Assembly: GCA_963678705.1 (NCBI GenBank)
Contig: OY783221.1
Coordinates: forward strand, 7,192,001-7,256,000
From: Panorpa germanica
Taxonomy: Eukaryota > Arthropoda > Insecta > Mecoptera > Panorpidae
DNA length: 64,000 bases
Reading direction: 5' to 3'
Below are positions 12,723 to 23,945 of the stretch, one piece after another. A model generated the notes under the pieces. It was not told where the DNA came from, made no database searches, and was given only the letters and a program-made list of their open reading frames with translations. The translations under genes and the position numbers were made by a program. Each line of letters opens with the position of its first letter. Positions within the stretch are counted from its first letter, which is position 1.

Positions 12723-15700
12723 AATGATATAGAAACAAATAATAAATAAATATAAAAATAAAAAACAATGTAGTGAAGGTGCAATTTCTTAACATAAGAA
12801 GAACTCCCTAAAGACTAATATCAACAAAAACCTCATCTTCGTATGTACTTCAGGAAACCCTATAAATTACATTACATTAAACCAGAAAACCGTTGAGTTT
12901 GCACAAAGGTCTCGCTAAACAAATGCTACAGATTGAGTCATTTATTTTGGTAACAGCAAGTGAAATATTTGCACTGTTTTCAGTGTTATATTAGTTGCAT
13001 CGTATGTTTCGTAGGAGTATATATTCTGTGAGATACACAATACTCTGTTGAGAGAAATACAAATTAAGTTGCAATTGTAAATAGACACATTGTGAATTAG
13101 ACACTGTTACATGTATGTATAACTAAGTCTGTTAACAACGATTCAATATTTCTGCTGAAGGTAAGAAAATTTTACTTAAACTTTGCTGCAGAACAATGAC
13201 TATTCTCTTTCAACAACCTTAATTATTTCCCCGTTAAACACAAAATATAATTAGTACTTTAAATCCATGTAATGTTTTGTATAGCTTTCACTAGTAATCT
13301 AGTTTTCTATGAGAATAGGTATTTTTCATGAAAATATCTCATTATATGCTTTTTTTGTTGGTTCACGAGAGAACTAAAAGAAAAGGTAGATTGAAAGGTA
13401 ATTATGTTTAGATACAGTCAGTTTTCGCGTGGAATCTAAAAAAAATGGTGTAACATAATTATTATTCCATCGAATGGTGCTATATTTTCTTCAAATTTCT
13501 AAATTGGAGCACTGCCAATAATTAACTTATCTCGCAATAAATGTTTGCTTGCGTATATGTATAATAAACAAACAAAAATTGTGTTACGGCTGGCTGCACT
13601 GTACAGTGATTGGGATTAAAGTAAAATTCTCAGTTACTGAGTGTTATTATTAAAACTACGCTTTAATCTTAAATGTATGTAGGTTTCAGCTTATGGAAAA
13701 TAAAGAAAGAAACATAATTGTATTAAATATCTATAAATAAAGCGAAATACTGTCACACGACGTATGCACACTAAGTAAATTCAAAATAAAAACTAAAATA
13801 TGACATCGTTAATTTTACCCTCGCAGTGGTAGTAAATATATCTCGTGTATATTAAAAGAATTTAAAAGTACTCTTTGTAGAATATGTTGTTTACAGTGAA
13901 TAAATATCCAAGAAAATAAAAAAGCTCTTGTGGTCCATTGGGACTCGATGAAGCTGTGCCCTTATCACCTAGAAACAAACAAGGTCTCATTTCCAAAGTT
14001 CTGAAGGTGTGCCAAAACATCTTAAAGTAATGGGAAACCATCAGTCCATCCCCTAAAGGATAAGGGTTCTGAATGTTTTGCAACTAAGGGCTCTTGTAAT
14101 TTATTATATTTACATCATACATTATATAGATGTTGGGGGGGAGGTAGGTAGAGAAAACTGAACCCATCAATCTTAATACCATAATATAATACTAAATTCG
14201 TCCAACAATAACTATATATTTTTTATTGTGCTGTAAAACCTCGTTCTTAGAAGCATTCACAAATAACTTCTTAGACATTATTGTGACTTGCGGTTTAAGT
14301 ACTATGTGCCCGATGCGATGCCCTTAAAGCGATAAAATATTAATGGAACCTTAAAATAGACATAAAGTTGGATTTTTTATGTATTATTTTTATTTTAGTA
14401 AAAAAAATAATAGAAAAAGTAATATTATTTTACGGTCATTTTTACTTATTTTACGTTAAATGAAATTGATTGTTTATTTTTTGTTAACATGAAGTCAATT
14501 TTTATTAACAACGGATATAAAAGTTTGAATATACTGAGTATATGAGAAATTACTGTCGATTTTGTAGTGTGAAATAAAACTTTTTTTTTTATGTAATTTA
14601 TTTAACGTCAGTCTATTTACTAGACTGAGTCCTAACCTCTTACTATGTTGGCAGTTATTGTAGTGTCGTGGTATTACATATTGTGCATTGCTGCACAATT
14701 TAATTTGATAACAACTAAACCCAGAAAATGTAACTTCGATCCGGTGAACTAGAAGATGCAGCATTTTGTATCAAGCATCTGTGTCATGTTTATGTTTTCC
14801 GTTAATGCTACACTAATAGTGTTTTCTTTTCAAAGTGAGTTTAGCATTTTTTCGTGCAGTTTTTCTGTAATTTGTAAAATGTACATTTGTATTGTAAAAA
14901 TTGTTGTACTATGTACACAACTGTACTACTGCAAGAATTCAATTTTTTTTTAATTTTCTCTCCTGTTTTTTGATTGCTGTGTTATTTTTAGTAGCACTAA
15001 ATTTTTACTTCAAGTTCTATTAATTAATGAGAATATAGCACGGTCTTTTTTCTAATATTCTTTATTATATTACTGAGCTTTATTATATTTTATCAGCTAA
15101 GTTCCCGCAATAATTGTTATTAAATAATTGTGATGTTTGTACATTTGTTTATTATGTAAGTTATTTGAAAGAAGAATTAATAATGGCCTCACAGAGGTCT
15201 TATAGTTCATCTACTGCATAGATTTTAATATGAATTTGCATAAGACATGAGCCATACGAGTACTTAATATTAGTGGTACTAATCCGTACGCGAATACGAA
15301 CATTTTCGCTCTAGTCGCGGTAAATAAAACACATAAAAACATAGGCATCAGACAATCGGCAAAGATCACGAATAAGCGTACACGAATGTGTGGACGTGGG
15401 GTAAGACAGAGCGACGTTTAGCAGTTGTTTATGTATAAGAATATTGCACCAATAGCCTCCGCAAAATGAAGTCAGAAATGATGCTAACCGCTTGATTTAA
15501 CTGCATTTTAATTACTGAGTTCAGTAAGTATATCATGTGATATCAGATCACGCTGGGTGGTCCAGATGCCTTAGAAGTTCGGTGCTCGGTGGACCAACTC
15601 CTAGTGGTGATGTATGGTCTCTTAAAATACCATTAAACTATTAAACGTAGTGTGCATGCCTAAACAAACCGTATGTTAAAAATAGACATAATTAAAAATA

Positions 15701-15914
15701 TTATTATTGTTTTACATGATGGTGAGCAAAATTAAAAACGCTGCAGTATTAAGCCTCATGCTCAGCTACTAAGTTTTAATTTTATGTTTTAATCTTAAAT
15801 GTAAAGCCTGCGATTCTTTTATATATTTTATAATATTTATTATAGTGTCCAAAATAAAGAAAAATAATAAAAATCTATTTCAAACGGTTTCTTTATGGAA
15901 ATTGTGATGAAAGT
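12723..15914. other. AT-rich intergenic DNA with a short repeat
   Basis: No cellular gene recognised. A block GATAACAACTAAACCCAGAA near 14707-14727 recurs with changes near 12260 and 46780. A GC-richer stretch lies at about 13925-14090 (unrecognised minus frame) and another at 15540-15620. Confidence 0.45.
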
Positions 15915-16013
15915 GAAATTACCTACATATGAAATTTTTAAATTAATAAAAAAATTGAACTTCAAATTGAGAAATCAAGATTGCTTTAATAAAAGTCAGC
16001 TAAAATGAAGGGA
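15915..16013 (+). mobile_element. LINE internal fragment, family B
   Basis: Translates as YEIFKLIKKLNFKLR, then NKSQLK, a stop and RD. This matches the segment YEIFNIIKKLNFNLR...NKSQLKGRD of the family B LINE at 40138-40693, upstream of the cysteine knuckle. It is an isolated ~100-base piece with an in-frame stop and lacks the 3' tail present in the other copies. Confidence 0.7.
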
Positions 16014-16284
16014 TTTATATATATACATAAATATATATTATTATTGTAGTTTTATTTTGTGTTATGCTTTGTATCACTTTGTATACAATTATTTGCATTT
16101 GTTTAGTACTATACAAAAATATTATGTTTTAATATGTGGTATCACTGAACTGCACTGAACTTTAGCTCAGTGCACTCCCTTCACCCTTCATTCCCTTCAA
16201 ATGTTGAGTCGCCGAGCATCTTAGTTCACTATTCCAAAATTGGCGCCTAAAGCGACATTGAATAATTGTACACTAAGTGAGGGT
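16014..16284. other. Intergenic DNA between LINE fragment and zinc-finger array
   Basis: No gene seen. AT-rich to about 16140, then mixed composition. Confidence 0.5.
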
Positions 16285-17032
16285 ATCCTGGTGCCACCTA
16301 ATAAATTTTATAATAACATTTCTTTAAAGTAAAATTTAAAAAATAGCAGTTTTTGTAAATTATTTTATTACTTACTCTATATACAAGAATAAAGTTTTTC
16401 TTAAATATGCATTCTTTGCAAGCTAGTCCTTAGAACACTTTTATTATAAAACAATTTTCCGCAGTCAAAGCAAGTTACTTTTGTTTCTCGCGTGTGCTTT
16501 TGTTTACTATGTTCTACTAAATTTCCCTTGGTAAAAAACCGCTTATTGCAGCTAACACATTCGAAGTTTTTGACCCGTTTAACAGAGCGGTCCCCCGATT
16601 CATCGATATGGGTCTGCATGTGTGTCTTGAAGTAACTTTCATACACATAAGACTTCTTGCATGTTTCGCAGGAGTATTTCTTCTTTTCTGCAGCATGATT
16701 TTTCATGTGCCTGTTCAAGTTGCTTCGGTCGGTGAAGGTATTTGAACAAATCGTACAACTGTAAGGTCTTTTTCCTGAATGCGATCTTTCGTGAGACTTA
16801 GGCTTCCCTTTTTTGAAAATAATTTCTTACAAACGGTGCAGGCGTATATTTTACCGTGTTTTTCTTGCAGGTGTTTTTTGAACATTCCGGCATTCACAAA
16901 TATTGTGCTGCACGGTTTGCATAACCTGTGTTCGTAATCGCTAGGTATCGTATTGGACCCAAAGTCCACTAGATCTGGTTCTTCCTTTATGATATCAGAT
17001 AGATCTTCAATATCTACACCAATTTCAGCAAT
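16285..17032 (-). pseudogene. C2H2 zinc-finger pseudogene, truncated inverted copy
   Basis: Third, broken copy of the zinc-finger gene at 17669-18346 and 22207-22884. Coding similarity runs from 17032 down to a stop at 16401, and shared 3' flank continues to about 16285. It lacks the first 16-17 codons, the initiator ATG, the 5'UTR intron and exon 1. One T is missing near 16799 (+ strand) relative to the intact copies, shifting the frame between fingers 2 and 3. In the last finger the first zinc-ligand histidine is lost (RRH replaced by RTS). At variable sites it mostly agrees with the 22.2-kb copy (NAGMFKKH, IYACT, FECVSCNKR), not with its immediate neighbour. It abuts, head to head, the upstream region of the + copy at 17033. 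It cannot encode the full protein. Confidence 0.9.
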
Positions 17033-17668
17033 TAAAATTATTATTTTTAGAAATACAAAAATTTTAAATTATGGTTAAAAGTTACCATATTACAATAGCT
17101 ACCAAGTATTACAATTTATTTCAAGCGAAAATTAAAAAACAGTGTGACAACTGAACATATTGAAGTATTGAACTGGCTGTTATGACTAGATAGCTTTGGT
17201 ATTTTTTTTTTTTAAGTTTGTAAACGTGATATTACATGCAGAGATCTAATCAACAAAAAATATTAAACTGCCACAGCGATAACAGGTCGACGATATAGAA
17301 TATTTCAGAAATTAAGAACCAATATCAAGGTAAGAATTAATTATAAACATTTATCTTTATTTATAAATATTTTTAGCTTTGTTAATTAGTTTTATTTTGA
17401 TAGATATAATTATTCTACTTTTGTCGAATTTCTGTAAAACAGAATCTTCATTTTAAGTAATGCTATAAAATAACGTAAAGTGTACGTTTTATTTTCTTTG
17501 CTCGACCATTAGTATTGAATACCTTTATATCATATAATTTGAGCAAGAATTAAACCTTTTTTTTAAGATTAAATATTATCCAGTTTCACAACTATTGTTT
17601 GCAAGAATTTTTTGTAAAAATCATAATTTTTTTTATTAATATTGTTACATTACTTACAGTTGTGAAAT
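17033..17668 (+). promoter_or_regulatory. 5' region and 5'UTR intron of zinc-finger gene (+ copy)
   Basis: This stretch is shared, inverted, with the region upstream of the minus copy (22885-23503). A donor ATATCAAG/GTAAGAATT places exon 1's end at 17329, and an acceptor TTACTTACAG at 17650-17659 precedes the ATG by nine bases, giving a 330-base 5'UTR intron. Both splice sites are conserved in the other intact copy. The promoter must lie within or upstream of 17033-17329; no TATA box or start site is assigned. Confidence 0.65.
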
Positions 17669-18346
17669 ATGGTTACTGCATTAAATATAAAGCAAGAGAT
17701 GGAAGACGCGAATGTTGCTGAAATTGGTGTAGTTGTTGAAGATCTGTCTGACATTGTAAAGGAAGAACCAGATCTAATGGACTTTGGGTCCAATACGATA
17801 CCTAGCGATTACGAACACAGGTTATGCAAACCGTGCAGCATAATATTTGTGAATGCCAGAACGTTCAAAGAACATATGCAGGAAAAACACGGTAAAATAT
17901 ACGGCTGCACCGTTTGTAAGAAATTATTTTCAAAAAAGGGAAGCCTAAAGTCTCACGAAAGAACGCATTCAGGAATAAGACCTTACAGTTGTCCGATTTG
18001 CTCAAATACCTTCACCGACCGAAGCAACTTGAACAGGCATGTGAAAAATCATGCTGCAGAAAAGAAGAAATACTCCTGCGAAACATGCAAGAAGTCTTAT
18101 GTATATGAAAGTTACTTCAAGACACACATGCAGACGCATGTCGATGAATCGGGGGAGCATAGTGATAAACGAGTCAAAAAATTTGAATGTCTAAGTTGCG
18201 ACAAGTGGTTTTTTACCAAGGGTAATTTAGTGGAACATAGTAAACAAAAGCACACGCGAGAAACAAAAGTAACTTGCTTTGACTGCGGAAAATTGTTTTA
18301 TAATAAAAGTGTTCTAAGGAGACATATGCAAAGAAAACATACTTAA
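17669..18346 (+). CDS. Six-finger C2H2 zinc-finger protein, + copy
   Basis: Intact 225-residue protein, coding sequence in one exon. A short acidic N-terminus carries two SUMO-consensus sites (IKQE at 7-10, VKEE at 30-33). Six C2H2 fingers follow at about residues 53-74, 80-100, 108-128, 137-157, 174-195 and 203-224. Fingers 1, 5 and 6 have four residues between the histidines and the rest three. The linkers are mostly not TGEKP-like; HSGIRPY between fingers 2 and 3 is the closest. The likely role is nuclear, sequence-specific nucleic-acid binding, with target unknown. The start at 17669 is supported by the conserved acceptor nine bases upstream and by agreement with the other copy. AATAAA overlaps the stop codon (18345-18350). 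It shares 204 of 225 residues with the minus copy. I cannot assign orthology to a named gene. Confidence 0.9.
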   Translation: MVTALNIKQEMEDANVAEIGVVVEDLSDIVKEEPDLMDFGSNTIPSDYEHRLCKPCSIIFVNARTFKEHMQEKHGKIYGCTVCKKLFSKKGSLKSHERTHSGIRPYSCPICSNTFTDRSNLNRHVKNHAAEKKKYSCETCKKSYVYESYFKTHMQTHVDESGEHSDKRVKKFECLSCDKWFFTKGNLVEHSKQKHTRETKVTCFDCGKLFYNKSVLRRHMQRKHT

Positions 18347-18700
18347 TAAAAACTTTATTCTTGTACATGCTATAAAAAAAAATTTAAAAAAATATATAAA
18401 TAATTAAAAAACTGCTATTTTCTTATTTTACTTTAAGGAAATGCTATTATAAAGTTTATTAGGTGGCACACTGAGCAGATGTAACGTCAAACAATTTTGT
18501 CTATCATTATAACTTAATTTTAGAGACTTGTTTATTTATTTTTTATTATACTTACTTTTTCTAGCTGATCTAAGGACAATGAAACAAAAATAAAACAAAA
18601 GTTAAATCATATTGGACACATTTGTATTGCTATAATGTTCATAGTATAGTTCGTGAGGTACTTAATTAATCTTCAACTATTTTGAAATTGTTATGACGAA
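18347..18700 (+). repeat. 3' flank of zinc-finger duplication unit
   Basis: Inverted homology to 21955-22206 continues to about 18697. About 95 bases (roughly 18395-18490) are present here and partly beside the pseudogene (16290-16370), but missing from the 22-kb copy, so the 22-kb copy lost them. Confidence 0.7.
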
Positions 18701-21700
18701 TAAAAGTGTAAGCTAAATAAATAATTAAAAATATTCTATCATATCTGGTTTTAATGTGTAGATACGATAAACGAATTCTGAATTTCAATTCTTTGCAAAA
18801 GAAGAAGTTCTTGTCACAATACTAGCAGGCGTAACTGAGGAATACGACTTCTGATCTTATAAAGCCATTAATGTTTGGTAATCCGAGTTCTATACAAGTT
18901 CCTTGTGGTGCTGGTCCTGTGATTCATTTTGTATATAAGTATCCCTATTTACTAGATATTTAAACGACTTGTTTAAAACAAATACCCAAAAGTTTATTGT
19001 TTTTATTAACTAAAACCAGCACACGTCATTATCACACGTCTTTGTAATAAATCTTCTCAATTTCTTATTATTCCTTTGTTATAGCTAAAACATTCCATTC
19101 GAGAGATTACCGAGCGCAAACACTTCTATATATTTTTACACTTTTCAGTAACGAATATCCATTAAGATTTTTTTTACCTCGTGAATTAGTTTCTTCTTGT
19201 TCTTTTTAACTAGTCGTACTCGTGGTTGTCAGTCTGCACTCTATTTCTGACGTCACCACACTCTGCAGCTAGATTTCGGGTTACTCTAGGAGTTTATGCA
19301 CTCAACATGACTCGTTCCATTGTCGGGAAACTGTTTGGATAACTTGTGATGATAATTGTTTCCTCTCTAACTTTGTGTACCAGTATAACACACACCTAGT
19401 GCTACTCCCAGCTCGTTGATTACAGTAAAAAGTTTACTTCTGGTGCTTGTTTTCTGTGTTCTTGTTCATCGTGTGTCTGTTTATCTTTCCTTTTATTCGT
19501 CTTTATAAAATGTTGATGTATTTGAGCAAGAAAGAGATTCCCAAAGCCTTTTCCATGCTGCTATTGTTGTTTAAAAGCATCCTAAAACCACATCTTTAAT
19601 TGCAGACAAGGAACTGTCTCGGTGGTTTTCAACAGATAGTGTCATGTGTGTGAGCCATAACCAATTTATATTTCTTTGGTTAGTCTTTTGTTAAAATATG
19701 TATTTATTATAATTTATGCTTTATTTATAAAAGTAATAATTGTATTTCACATTTATATTTGTTATACTAAATTACTACTTTTATTATGACTCGTTTTGAA
19801 TATTTAAACTTAAAACTGAACCTGCTGACGTGGTTCTATTATAATCAGGAGCAGCTGTGCCTTAAGTGCACCAAATATTTATAACTAGAAAAAGAAAAAT
19901 GAAAAAAGAATCACAAAATATCATATAGTACCCCAATTATATACTAACTTTATACTTAGGAAGTTGCAAGCAATCAATTGAATCTTTTTGCCGAATTTAT
20001 TAAAACTTATTATTGCTCGAAGAAATATTCCCCGTGCGTTCTCCACAGTGCACGTAGCTAGCTGGCGCGTGAGATAGAAGATACTCAGTGCAAGCTATAT
20101 GAAGAATTTGGTGTTGATCCGTGCACCGCACGAGAATGTAAATTACCCGTAATTATTGTAAGATTATTTCTGTTTACATTATTGAGAATGGTATTTGACT
20201 TTTTATACTTGAACTAGAAGCTTAGAAACACAATGTCCCAGGATAGATTAAATGCATTTTCTGTGCTAGCATTGAAATGAAATTCATTCGTTCAATACTG
20301 GATTTCAATAAAAAAGTCGTTGACTATTTTTACCGCGGGTAAAAGTTGTCATATTGTTTAATATATAAAAATTAAATTATCAATAAGAAAAGGTCGTTCT
20401 ATTGCAACTTTAAGTCATAATTCTCTATAAGCTGGTAAAGTATACAGTATCAGTTCTCGTAGCCAGCGGAATTTTTAAACGTTTAACAGTTAAAGAATTT
20501 TAAGTGTTTTCTTCACATAAAATTGCTTATTCTTACGACCACTTCATAATAATGACTTGAGGATTGATAGTAAACTTTAACAATTATAAACATCACTTAA
20601 TTGTTACGATTTGGGAATCGTTATTGTCCTCCTAGCTGGGATGGCATTTGTTTTGGTTCTTTGATTATAATTCATAATAAACCGCTTGAAACGTGCTCTT
20701 GTGTTTGTATTTCGAATTGTTAGAATTGTAATCGTTAATAATAAAGTTTTAGTGATAAAATATTATAACATGTTGTTATCAAAGCTAGCACCATATAGTT
20801 TATGTTTGCGATAGTGTTGGCTTGTTACTTATAAACTAAATCCAACTTTATTGTTTAACTATTGTTCATTCGTGTTAAATGACCATATATTTTGATACAC
20901 CATACAGTGGATATTACGATGATATAGGATATATATTTAGCACGGTTAGTTAATAGAAATAGAAGCTTTGAAATTAATGCTTGCCTATATCATCAAAAAA
21001 TCCATTTAATGGTATTAACTGGTATTTTATATTTATATTCTGCATCAAATCTTGTTTGTTTAAATTGGTTTTGTGATATACACCGCTGGTCAGGGGCTTC
21101 ACTTAGAATAAAATTCGACTTAATTTATTTCGGTTCTTTCCAGTTGATCGTCATCTGTATTTGTGTCTTTTATTTACTTTCCTATTAATTTCGAATCAGA
21201 CAGAGCTACTTATAATTAAAAATGTTTTGTCTTCATGAATTAGAAATTGGTTTAAAATAGTTTTGCTATGTAAAATAGATTTGCATAGTTCATTTACTAT
21301 GCAGACCTTGCAATTTGTTTTGTATTATTTTAATAACATCTTTATTTACCAACTACAAATCATTTTGAATTATTTGAGTGCATTTGCTCTAATAAAATGA
21401 AATGAAGCAGATGTTTGGAAAATAAAATTGATATTTTCATTTTAGAAGTACATTTCGAAGTATTAGCTTATAAAATAAAATCTACTTTGTATGTAGTGGT
21501 ACGTATTAAAATTAAACCAGGATTTATATGGATAGCAGATGCCACACCAACATTTTTTGAGGTCTGCAATATTCGTTTTGGTTACTTTATTAAAAACTTA
21601 TTTATGAACAATATAAATAAATTTTATGTTGAAAATATGTGCTAAAAATTGTTGCAGTTTTATAAAGATGTTTACCTAAATGTTGTTAATTCATGGAAAT

Positions 21701-21844
21701 GATATACTATAATTTAATGCATTTTAAATAAAAACTCTATAAATAATAAAAGCAAATGGGCTTGTGAACATACAGTTGTAAATTGTAAATTTGTGGTTTA
21801 GCTTCAATATAATTTATACAAGAAAAAGAACAGTATTTAAAAGA
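18701..21844. other. Spacer between inverted zinc-finger copies
   Basis: No gene recognised. Mixed AT-rich sequence with GC-richer patches around 19200-19330 and 20030-20130. Confidence 0.45.
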
Positions 21845-21940
21845 ACTATTTATTTATAACTTGCATTGTAATTATTATAAAGCCTCAATGAGTGGTGTTG
21901 TTGCAGGAGGATCTGGTCGTGAGATTCTCAACAGTCACCA
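21845..21940 (+). repeat. Dispersed repeat R, partial copy
   Basis: Shares AATTATTATAAAGCCTCAAT and the following GAG..GGTGTTGTTGC..GGATCTGGTC-type block with 47865-48010; the first part also matches 54135-54255. Noncoding. Confidence 0.55.
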
Positions 21941-22206
21941 TAGATGCAGAGCTTGATGGTAATAGCAAATTCAAAATAGTTGAAGATTAATCAAACACCT
22001 CACGAACTATAGCGTGAAGATTATAGCAATACAGATGTGTCCAATATGATTTAACTTTAGTTTTAACTGTTTAATTGTCCTTAGACCAGCTAAAAAAGTA
22101 AGTATAATAAGAAATAATTAAACAAGTCTATAAAATTAAGTTATAACGATAGACAAAAATATAAATTATTTTATTACTTACTCTTATGTACAAGAATAAA
22201 TTTTTT

Positions 22207-22884
22207 CTAAATATGTTTTCTTTGGAGGTGTCTCCTTAGAACACTCTTATTATAAAACAATTTTCCGCAGTCAAAGCAAGTTACTTTTGTTTCTCGCGTG
22301 TGCTTTTGTTTACTATGTTCCACTAAATTTCCCTTGGTAAAAAACCGCTTATTGCAGCTAACACATTCGAAGTTTTTGACCCGTTTAACAGAGTGGTCCC
22401 CCGATTCATCGATATGGGTCTGCATGTGTGTCTTGAAGTAACTTTCATACACATAAGACTTCTTGCATGTTTTGCAGGAGTATTTCTTCTTTTCTGCAGC
22501 ATGATTTTTCACGTGCCTGTTCAAGTTGCTTCGGTCGGTGAAGGTATTTGAACAAATCGTACAACTGTAAGGTCTACTTCCTGAATGCGTTCTTTCGTGA
22601 GACTTTAGGTTTCCCTTTTTTGAAAATAATTTCTTACAAACGGTGCAGGCGTATATTTTACCGTGTTTTTCTTGCAGGTGTTTTTTGAACATTCCGGCAT
22701 TCACAAATATTATGCTGCACGGTTTGCATAACCTGTGTTCGTAATCGCTAGGTATCGTATTGGACCCAAAGTCCACTAGATCTGGTTCTTCCTTTACAAT
22801 ATCAGACAGATCTTCAATTACTACACCAATGTCAGCAACATTCGCGTCTTCCATCTCTTGCTTTATATTTAATGCAGTAACCAT
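22207..22884 (-). CDS. Six-finger C2H2 zinc-finger protein, - copy
   Basis: Intact 225-residue paralogue of the gene at 17669-18346, with the same acidic N-terminus (IKQE and VKEE sites) and the same six C2H2 fingers; all zinc ligands are kept. The start is the ATG at 22884-22882. The frame is open nine codons further upstream, but that part crosses the conserved splice acceptor and has no ATG. The 5'UTR intron is 22894-23222 on the minus strand. It differs from the + copy at 21 residues. Four of these are at predicted base-contact positions: helix positions 2, 3 and 6 of finger 1 (NARTFKEH against NAGMFKKH) and position 3 of finger 2 (GSL against GNL). Helices of fingers 3-6 are identical. 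No AATAAA overlaps the stop, unlike the + copy. Probable nuclear DNA-binding protein; target unknown. Confidence 0.9.
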   Translation of the reverse strand: MVTALNIKQEMEDANVADIGVVIEDLSDIVKEEPDLVDFGSNTIPSDYEHRLCKPCSIIFVNAGMFKKHLQEKHGKIYACTVCKKLFSKKGNLKSHERTHSGSRPYSCTICSNTFTDRSNLNRHVKNHAAEKKKYSCKTCKKSYVYESYFKTHMQTHIDESGDHSVKRVKNFECVSCNKRFFTKGNLVEHSKQKHTRETKVTCFDCGKLFYNKSVLRRHLQRKHI

Positions 22885-22893
22885 ATTTGACAA

Positions 22894-23222
22894 CTGTAAG
22901 TAATGTAACAATATTTATAAAAAAAATTATGATTTTTACAAAAAATTCTTGCAAACAAGAGTTGTGAAACTGGATAATATTTAATCTAAAAAAAAGATTT
23001 AATTCTTGCTCAAATTATATGATATAAAGGTATTCAATACTAATGGTCGAGCAAAGAAAAGAAAACGTACACTTTACGTTATTTTATAGCATGACTAAAA
23101 ATGAAACTTCTGTTTTACAGAAATTCGACAAAAGTAGAATAATTGTATCTATCAAAATAAAACTAATCAACAAAGCTAAAAATATTTATAAATAAAGATA
23201 AATGTTTATAATTAATTCTTAC
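22894..23222 (-). other. 5'UTR intron of zinc-finger gene (- copy)
   Basis: On the minus strand, donor ATATCAAG/GTAAGAATT at 23222 and acceptor TTACTTACAG at 22894 delimit 329 bases, nine bases upstream of the ATG. The matching intron of the + copy is 330 bases. Confidence 0.7.
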
Positions 23223-23499
23223 CTTGATATTTGTTCTTAATTTCTGAAATATTATATATCGTTTATCTTAACACCAACTACTACGTGGCAATTGAATTCT
23301 GCATACCATGCAGAGATTTATAACGGGAATATACTACGTTACCAACTAAAAAAAAAATAATACCAAAGTTTTCTAATTATAACAATTGTCACATTTCAAT
23401 ATTTTCAAGTTGGTACACTATTTTTTAATTTTCGCTTGAAATAAATTATGGTAACTTTTAACTATAATTTAACATTTTTGTATTTATAAAAATAATAAT

Positions 23500-23945
23500 T
23501 TTAAGGGATCATCTTAAATGAAAAAACCAAACGGATTTCGTTAAAGTAATCTATAATCTAGTAATTATTCAAAGGAATAAGCAAAACAATTTTGTTTGAC
23601 AAAATGGCAGCTTCTCGAGAAAAACCCTTCTATTAATAACTAAAAAAAAATACTTAAGAAATTGTGTTAAAGACTTGTGTTAAAATTTGAGACTGATCGG
23701 TTCAGCTGTTTCCGAGAAATGTTGGTCACGGACTTTAAAAATACAGTTTTCAGAAAAACGCATTTAAAGTTTGAAAACCACTTTAACATAGAGTAAAAAA
23801 ATATTTTTTCAACTTACATAACTTCGAAAATGATCGCCGGATTGACTTGAAATATTATGTGTGTGTACTTAAATATATGTACAATACGAAAATGAAATAG
23901 AGAAAATAGATCTTTGAAAATTCTGACTGTATATAACCTCTTAAG
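23500..23945. mobile_element. Candidate TTAA-bounded inverted-repeat element
   Basis: Begins TTAAGGGATCAT at 23500 and ends ..ATAACCTCTTAAG near 23944. The reverse complement of the end (TTAAGAGGTTAT) imperfectly matches the start. The left edge coincides with the end of the zinc-finger duplication homology. No ORF. The tentative class is a piggyBac-like (TTAA) MITE. Confidence 0.4.

Larger units (their letters stand above)
21955..23503 (-). repeat. Zinc-finger segmental duplication unit (inverted)
   Basis: This block is the inverted counterpart of 17033-18697: 3' flank, coding exon, 5'UTR intron, exon 1 and upstream sequence all match. Shared intron and flanks show duplication at DNA level. 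Similarity ends at 23503 in TTAA, where a different repeat begins. Confidence 0.85.

Noticed and set aside
13862-14083. Minus-strand 73-codon frame with a phrase like GDKGTA resembling an integrase DRGTAF motif
   Set aside because: Only a few residues agree and no flanking integrase pattern is present; not enough to call a relic.
22885-22911. N-terminal extension of the minus zinc-finger protein by nine residues
   Set aside because: The upstream codons cross the conserved splice acceptor and lack an ATG; the other intact copy starts at the same internal ATG.
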